Shown: positions 6,452 to 9,767 of the stretch, in pieces | Layout: each line of letters opens with the position of its first letter | How positions within the stretch are numbered: the stretch's first letter is position 1 | Assembly (NCBI GenBank): GCA_007129225.1 | Contig: SKVX01000431.1 | Coordinates: 1-9,767 of the forward strand | DNA: 9,767 nucleotides | Direction: 5' to 3' | From: Halomonas sp. | GTDB lineage: Bacteria > Pseudomonadota > Gammaproteobacteria > Pseudomonadales > Halomonadaceae | Made by a program: the position numbers and the translations under genes | Notes under the pieces: model-generated | Told to the model about the DNA's origin: nothing | What the model saw: the letters and a program-made list of their open reading frames with translations, nothing else | The model's database searches: none

Positions 6452-7234
6452 TCAGGAAAATCCTCCGAACATCAGCGCGGTGAGCACGAAGTCCAGGCCG
6501 AGCACCGCCAGCGACGAGTAGACCACAGTGCGTGTGGTGGCCCGCGAAATGCCTTCCGAAGTGGGCACCAGGTCATAGCCCTGAAACACCGCGATCCAGG
6601 TCACCACCAGCGCGAAGACCACGCTCTTGACCATGCCGTTGCCCACGTCGCCGATGAAGTCGACGCTGCCCTGCATGTTGCCCCAGTAGGAACCTTCGAA
6701 GACTCCCAGCCACTCGACACCCACCAGGTACCCGCCGTAGATGCCGACCACACTGAAGCCGACGGTCAACACCGGCAGTGCCACGAAGCCGGCCCAGAGC
6801 CGGGGGGCAACCACCCGCCGGAGCGGGTCGACGCCAATCATTTCCATGCTGGTCAGCTGCTCGGTGGCCTTCATCAGGCCGATTTCAGCAGTCAACGCCG
6901 AGCCGGCCCGGCCGGCAAACAGCAGTGCCGCCACCACCGGAGAGAGCTCACGCAGCAGCGACAGCGCCACCATCTGCCCCAGTGCCTGCTCGGCGCCGAA
7001 ATCGACCAGCAGGGTATAGCCCTGCAGCGCCAGCACCATGCCGATGAAGAGCCCCGAGACCAGCACGATGGCCAGTGACAGGACGCCGACGAAATGCACC
7101 TGCCGAAGCCACAGGTACCAGCCCTCCCGGGATGGAATGCCAACGGCCGACTGGGCCAGGAATTGCCCCGCCCGGCCCAGGGCTTCGAGCACTTCGCAAC
7201 CGCGACGCCCGAAGCTCACGATTCGCCCAATCAT
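6452..7234 (-). CDS. mlaE: MlaE permease of the phospholipid ABC transporter
   Basis: MlaE is the integral inner-membrane permease of the MlaFEDB ABC transporter, through which phospholipids pass. The product is 260 residues, equal to E. coli MlaE. It shows an N-terminal amphipathic segment, then hydrophobic helices at roughly 46-70, 90-108, 147-172, 201-219 and 237-257. Strong family blocks are visible: VSGLFIGMVLALQGY (59-73), FAGRAGSALTAEIGLM (106-121), the MlaF-coupling region SMEMIGVDPLRRVVAPR (129-145), PTSEGISRATTRTVV (224-238) and the closing LAVLGLDFVLTALMFG. The ATG at 7234 has a strong ribosome-binding site, GGGGAGGG at 7241-7248, 6 bases upstream and inside the 3' end of mlaF. The ATGA overlap with the mlaF stop indicates translational coupling. 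Confidence 0.97.
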   Translation of the reverse strand: MIGRIVSFGRRGCEVLEALGRAGQFLAQSAVGIPSREGWYLWLRQVHFVGVLSLAIVLVSGLFIGMVLALQGYTLLVDFGAEQALGQMVALSLLRELSPVVAALLFAGRAGSALTAEIGLMKATEQLTSMEMIGVDPLRRVVAPRLWAGFVALPVLTVGFSVVGIYGGYLVGVEWLGVFEGSYWGNMQGSVDFIGDVGNGMVKSVVFALVVTWIAVFQGYDLVPTSEGISRATTRTVVYSSLAVLGLDFVLTALMFGGFS

Positions 7235-8076
7235 GGGCGACCCTCCCCATTGAGGATGTCGCTGAAGAAATCCGTCGCCGGATAATGAAAAGGCACCGGA
7301 CCATCAGGCTCGCCATGGACGAACTGGCTGACGCGCGGGTCCTCGTCCACATCCAGCGAGTCCGGCGTGCCTTGGGCCATGACCCGGCCGTCGGAGATCA
7401 CGTAGACATAGTCGGCTATGGACAGCGTTTCCTGAATATCGTGCGACACCACGATGGCCGTCAGCCCGAGTGCATCATTGAGCCGCTTGATCAGCTGCAC
7501 CAGGACGCCCTTGGAAATGGGATCCTGCCCCACGAAGGGCTCATCGTAGAGAATCAGCTCGGGATCCAGGGCAATGGCACGGGCCAGGGCAACCCGGCGA
7601 GCCATGCCGCCGGAAAGTTCCGATGGCATCAGGTCGCGCGCACCGCGCAGCCCGACTGCCTGCAGCTTCATCAGCGCCACGTCACGGATCATCGCCTCGG
7701 GCAGGTCGGTATGCACCCGCAGGGGAAAGGCCACGTTCTCGAACACACTGAGATCGGAGAAGAGCGCACCGCTCTGGAACAGCATGCCCATCCGCCGCCT
7801 CAGTCGGAATAGCGCCTTGCGCGGCAGGGCATGTACATCCTCGCCGTCGATCCTGATGCAGCCTGCATCGGGAATGAGTTGCCCGCCGATCAACTTGAGC
7901 AGGGTCGTCTTGCCCGTGCCGCTGGGACCCAGGATGGCGGTGATCTGGCCCCGGGGAATCTGCAATTCCACGCCACGGAAGATATCCTTCTCCCCCCGGG
8001 AAAAATGCAGACCCTCCACCACCACGAAGGGGGATTCGATCATTGCGAGACGTCCATCGAAAAAATTGTCGAACAT
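7231..8076 (-). CDS. mlaF: MlaF ATP-binding protein of the phospholipid transporter
   Basis: MlaF is the cytoplasmic ATPase that drives phospholipid movement through MlaE. The 281-residue protein has Walker A GPSGTGKTT (50-58), Q-loop FQSGALF (100-106), ABC signature LSGGM (154-158), Walker B LILYDEP (174-180) and switch His212 in VVSHD. Family-specific features are GLRGARDLMPSELSGGMARR (142-161), FVGQDP after Walker B and the C-terminal DGPVPFHYPATDFFSD extension, which in E. coli reaches the partner subunit. Two starts are possible. ATG 8076 is preceded by AGGA with a short spacer. ATG 8043 (residue 12) would give a length nearer E. coli MlaF but has a weaker ribosome site. It is the first gene of mlaFEDCB, divergent from yrbG. 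A TAGGAT about 4 bases before ATG 8076 could be a -10 element, in which case the mRNA would be almost leaderless and ATG 8043 more likely. Confidence 0.97.
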   Translation of the reverse strand: MFDNFFDGRLAMIESPFVVVEGLHFSRGEKDIFRGVELQIPRGQITAILGPSGTGKTTLLKLIGGQLIPDAGCIRIDGEDVHALPRKALFRLRRRMGMLFQSGALFSDLSVFENVAFPLRVHTDLPEAMIRDVALMKLQAVGLRGARDLMPSELSGGMARRVALARAIALDPELILYDEPFVGQDPISKGVLVQLIKRLNDALGLTAIVVSHDIQETLSIADYVYVISDGRVMAQGTPDSLDVDEDPRVSQFVHGEPDGPVPFHYPATDFFSDILNGEGRP

Positions 8077-8122
8077 CGTATCCTAACCGGGTCGCAGGGC
8101 GCCAGCCCAACCCCGGCCGCAC

Positions 8123-8153
8123 TTGCACACTGGCCCGCCAGCACGTCTAATAT
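8123..8153 (+). promoter_or_regulatory. Candidate sigma-70 promoter for yrbG-kdsD
   Basis: TTGCAC (8123-8128) is a good -35 match. It is followed after 19 bases by TAATAT (8148-8153), an AT-rich -10-like hexamer in an otherwise GC-rich spacer. The spacing is longer than the usual 16-18 bases; reading CTAATA (8147-8152) instead gives 18. Transcription would start near 8160, leaving a leader of about 27 bases before the yrbG ATG. This is motif matching by eye only. Confidence 0.35.
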
Positions 8154-8186
8154 GCGCCTCCTCAACGTCTCGGCCCGCCCTATTTC

Positions 8187-9134
8187 ATGCTGATACCCCT
8201 GCTCATGGTCACCGCTGGACTTATCGGCCTGGTCTGGAGTGCCGATCGCTTCGTCGGCGCCGCTGCGGCCACCGCGCGCGGCACCGGCCTGAGCCCCCTG
8301 CTGATCGGCATGACCATCGTGGCCCTGGGCACCTCGGCACCGGAAATGGTAGTAGCGATATTCGCGGCCCTCGATGGGATTCCCGACCTGGCCACCGGCA
8401 ATGCCCTGGGCTCGAACATCGCCAATATCGGCCTTGTACTCGGGGTCACTGCCCTGGTGCGACCTGTCCCCGTACCCTTCTCACTGGTACGGCGCGAACT
8501 GCCACTACTGCTCGGGGCCACCGGCCTGGCAGGCTACGCCCTGGCCAACGGCATCCTGGGACGCTTCGACGCGCTTTTCCTCTCCCTCTTGCTGGTCTTC
8601 AGCCTGTGGTGGCTGGTTCGCGCCGACACGCCCGATGCCGCCCCGGCCGGCGAGATACCCGACCTGGCGCTGCCACGGGCGCTCTACTGGCTGGCCGGCA
8701 CGCTGCTGTTGCTGACACTCAGCTCGCGGGCACTGGTCTGGGGCGCCAGCGCTCTGGCCCAAGGCATGGGCGTCAGCGAATTGGTCATCGGCCTCACCAT
8801 CGTGGCCATCGGCACCAGCCTGCCGGAGCTCGCCGCCTGCGTGGCCAGCGCCCTGAAGGGGCACCATGAGCTGGCCATCGGCAATGTGATCGGTTCGAAC
8901 CTGTTCAACCTGCTGGCGGTGCTGCCCATTCCGGCCTTGCTTGCCCCTGGCCCAATCGATGCCGCAGCAGCCAGCCGCGACTATCCCATCATGCTGTTGT
9001 TGACGCTGGCCATGGCCATGCTGCTGCTGTGGCAACGCCATGGCCACATCAAGCGACTGCCTGCCGGCCTGCTGTTGGCGTGCTACCTCGCCTATCTCGG
9101 CTGGCTGGCGCTTGTCGGCAACGGCGCTTCTTGA
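8187..9134 (+). CDS. yrbG: Calcium/sodium antiporter of the CaCA family (YrbG)
   Basis: This inner-membrane exchanger belongs to the K+-independent Na+/Ca2+ exchanger family; the physiological substrate of bacterial YrbG is not settled. The 315-residue protein is almost entirely hydrophobic, with about ten transmembrane segments in two inverted halves. The two alpha repeats are clear. In the first, GTSAPE (49-54 region, acidic Glu53) and GNALGSNIAN (71-80) appear; in the second, GTSLPE (209-214, Glu214) and GNVIGSNLFN (232-241). These are the ion-coordinating motifs of the family. The halves are joined by a short cytoplasmic loop near 146-160 (DTPDAAPAGEIPD). The ATG at 8187 lacks a visible ribosome-binding site; a second ATG at 8205 lacks one too. 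It is divergent from mlaF and lies 32 bases before kdsD, the conserved yrbG-kdsD order seen in E. coli and relatives. Confidence 0.94.
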   Translation: MLIPLLMVTAGLIGLVWSADRFVGAAAATARGTGLSPLLIGMTIVALGTSAPEMVVAIFAALDGIPDLATGNALGSNIANIGLVLGVTALVRPVPVPFSLVRRELPLLLGATGLAGYALANGILGRFDALFLSLLLVFSLWWLVRADTPDAAPAGEIPDLALPRALYWLAGTLLLLTLSSRALVWGASALAQGMGVSELVIGLTIVAIGTSLPELAACVASALKGHHELAIGNVIGSNLFNLLAVLPIPALLAPGPIDAAAASRDYPIMLLLTLAMAMLLLWQRHGHIKRLPAGLLLACYLAYLGWLALVGNGAS

Positions 9135-9166
9135 GTGAAACGCCACAACGGGCAACAATCATCGTC

Positions 9167-9767
9167 ATGACCAAAGACGCCGCAACGCCCCATCCAACCG
9201 ATCCTGTCGACGGCGCTTCGCCATTGCGCGATAGCGCGCGCCGCACCCTCCAAGTCGAACAGCAGGCCATCGCCGCGCTGGCCGACCGCCTGGACAGCCA
9301 TTTCGATCAAGCCTGCGAACTGATGCTCGCCTGCCAGGGACGGGTGGTCGTCACCGGCATGGGCAAGTCCGGACATATTGCCGGCAAGATTGCCGCAACC
9401 CTGGCCAGCACCGGCACGCCCGCCTTCTTCGTCCACCCCGGCGAAGCCAGCCATGGAGACCTCGGCATGATCACGCCGGGCGACGTGGTACTGGCCCTCT
9501 CCAACTCCGGCGAAACCGGCGAAGTCACCGCGATCCTGCCACTGCTCAAGCGCCTGGGCACGCCGCTGATCAGCATGACGGGTAACCCCGATTCGACGCT
9601 GGCGCGCCATGCCGATGCCCACCTGAATGCCGCCGTCGCCCGGGAGGCCTGCCCCCTGGACCTGGCCCCCACCGCATCGACCACGGCGGCACTCGCCCTG
9701 GGAGACGCCCTGGCCGTCGCCCTGCTGGAAGCCCGCGGCTTCACCGCCGAGGACTTCGCCCGCTCCC
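9167..9767 (+). CDS. kdsD: Arabinose-5-phosphate isomerase, 3' end missing
   Basis: KdsD interconverts D-ribulose 5-phosphate and D-arabinose 5-phosphate, the first step toward the LPS sugar Kdo. From the ATG at 9167, 200 codons are visible and the frame is still open at the window edge. The sugar isomerase (SIS) domain is recognised by VVTGMGKSGHIAGKIAATLAS (61-81), FFVHPGEASHGDLGM (87-101), LSNSGETGEV (111-120), EACPLDLAPTASTTA (160-174) and GDALAVALLEARGFTAEDFA. The E. coli catalytic residues Lys59, Glu111 and Glu152 map to Lys67, Glu119 and Glu160. The fourth, His193, and the two CBS domains lie beyond the window. The first 20 or so residues are a poorly conserved Pro/Asp-rich extension. 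An in-frame TTG at 9131 overlapping the yrbG stop is an alternative start. kdsC and lpt genes would be expected next. Confidence 0.95.
   Translation, partial: MTKDAATPHPTDPVDGASPLRDSARRTLQVEQQAIAALADRLDSHFDQACELMLACQGRVVVTGMGKSGHIAGKIAATLASTGTPAFFVHPGEASHGDLGMITPGDVVLALSNSGETGEVTAILPLLKRLGTPLISMTGNPDSTLARHADAHLNAAVAREACPLDLAPTASTTAALALGDALAVALLEARGFTAEDFARS

Noticed and set aside
5966..7078. A 370-codon open frame on the plus strand opposite mlaD and mlaE
   Set aside because: It is antisense to two clearly conserved genes. The translation is low-complexity (Ser/Arg/Pro, then His/Gln-rich), typical of a GC-rich antisense shadow.
8505..9622. Minus-strand open frames (217 and 176 codons) opposite yrbG and kdsD
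   Set aside because: They are complementary to conserved membrane-helix and SIS-domain coding sequence. The Gln/Gly/His-rich translations are what antisense of Leu/Ala/Thr codons gives.
1..9767. Search for mobile elements, CRISPR repeats, tRNA genes, toxin-antitoxin pairs or defence genes
   Set aside because: By eye there are no spaced direct repeats, no transposase or integrase motifs and no cloverleaf in any intergenic spacer. All ten genes are core functions with even GC-rich codon use.

Overview
The window is a GC-rich, gene-dense stretch of a gammaproteobacterial chromosome. It carries ten genes, eight complete and two cut by the window edges, all of recognisable housekeeping families. 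Gene content, order and protein sequences (an AlgW-type periplasmic protease, a short-form HisG, a Pseudomonas-like IbaG and the divergent mla / yrbG-kdsD arrangement) point to a marine or halophilic gammaproteobacterium near Halomonas, with Pseudomonas-type synteny. The genus is inference from remembered protein similarity, not from a database search.

Left edge: the 3' part of a DegS/AlgW-type serine protease gene runs rightwards (2-1018). It converges on hisD, and a perfect 14-bp stem-loop at 1074-1107 separates the two and can stop transcription in both directions. Then, all on the minus strand and read right to left: ibaG (BolA family, 4511-4780), murA (first step of peptidoglycan synthesis, 3235-4497), hisG (short form, 2529-3191) and hisD (1141-2463). 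Gaps of 13, 43 and 65 bases suggest one transcription unit.

Middle: the complete mlaFEDCB operon (8076 down to 4904, minus strand) encodes the retrograde phospholipid transporter that keeps the outer membrane asymmetric. It comprises the ATPase MlaF, permease MlaE, MCE-domain protein MlaD, periplasmic carrier MlaC and STAS protein MlaB. mlaF/mlaE and mlaC/mlaB overlap by 4 bases; mlaB appears to begin with TTG. A 123-base spacer holding a strong hairpin lies between mlaB and ibaG.

Right edge: across a 110-base divergent spacer from mlaF, yrbG (Na+/Ca2+ exchanger family, 8187-9134) and kdsD (arabinose-5-phosphate isomerase, from 9167, cut by the window end) run rightwards. In relatives this strand continues with kdsC and the lpt genes for lipopolysaccharide export. 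The locus thus joins phospholipid removal from the outer membrane (mla), the LPS sugar Kdo (kdsD), cell-wall synthesis (murA) and envelope-stress sensing (algW/degS), with two histidine biosynthesis genes embedded.

I found no mobile element, CRISPR array, tRNA/rRNA or unknown gene cassette, and no gene-free stretch longer than about 125 bases. I see no convincing previously undescribed system; the findings concern gene architecture and small regulatory structures.
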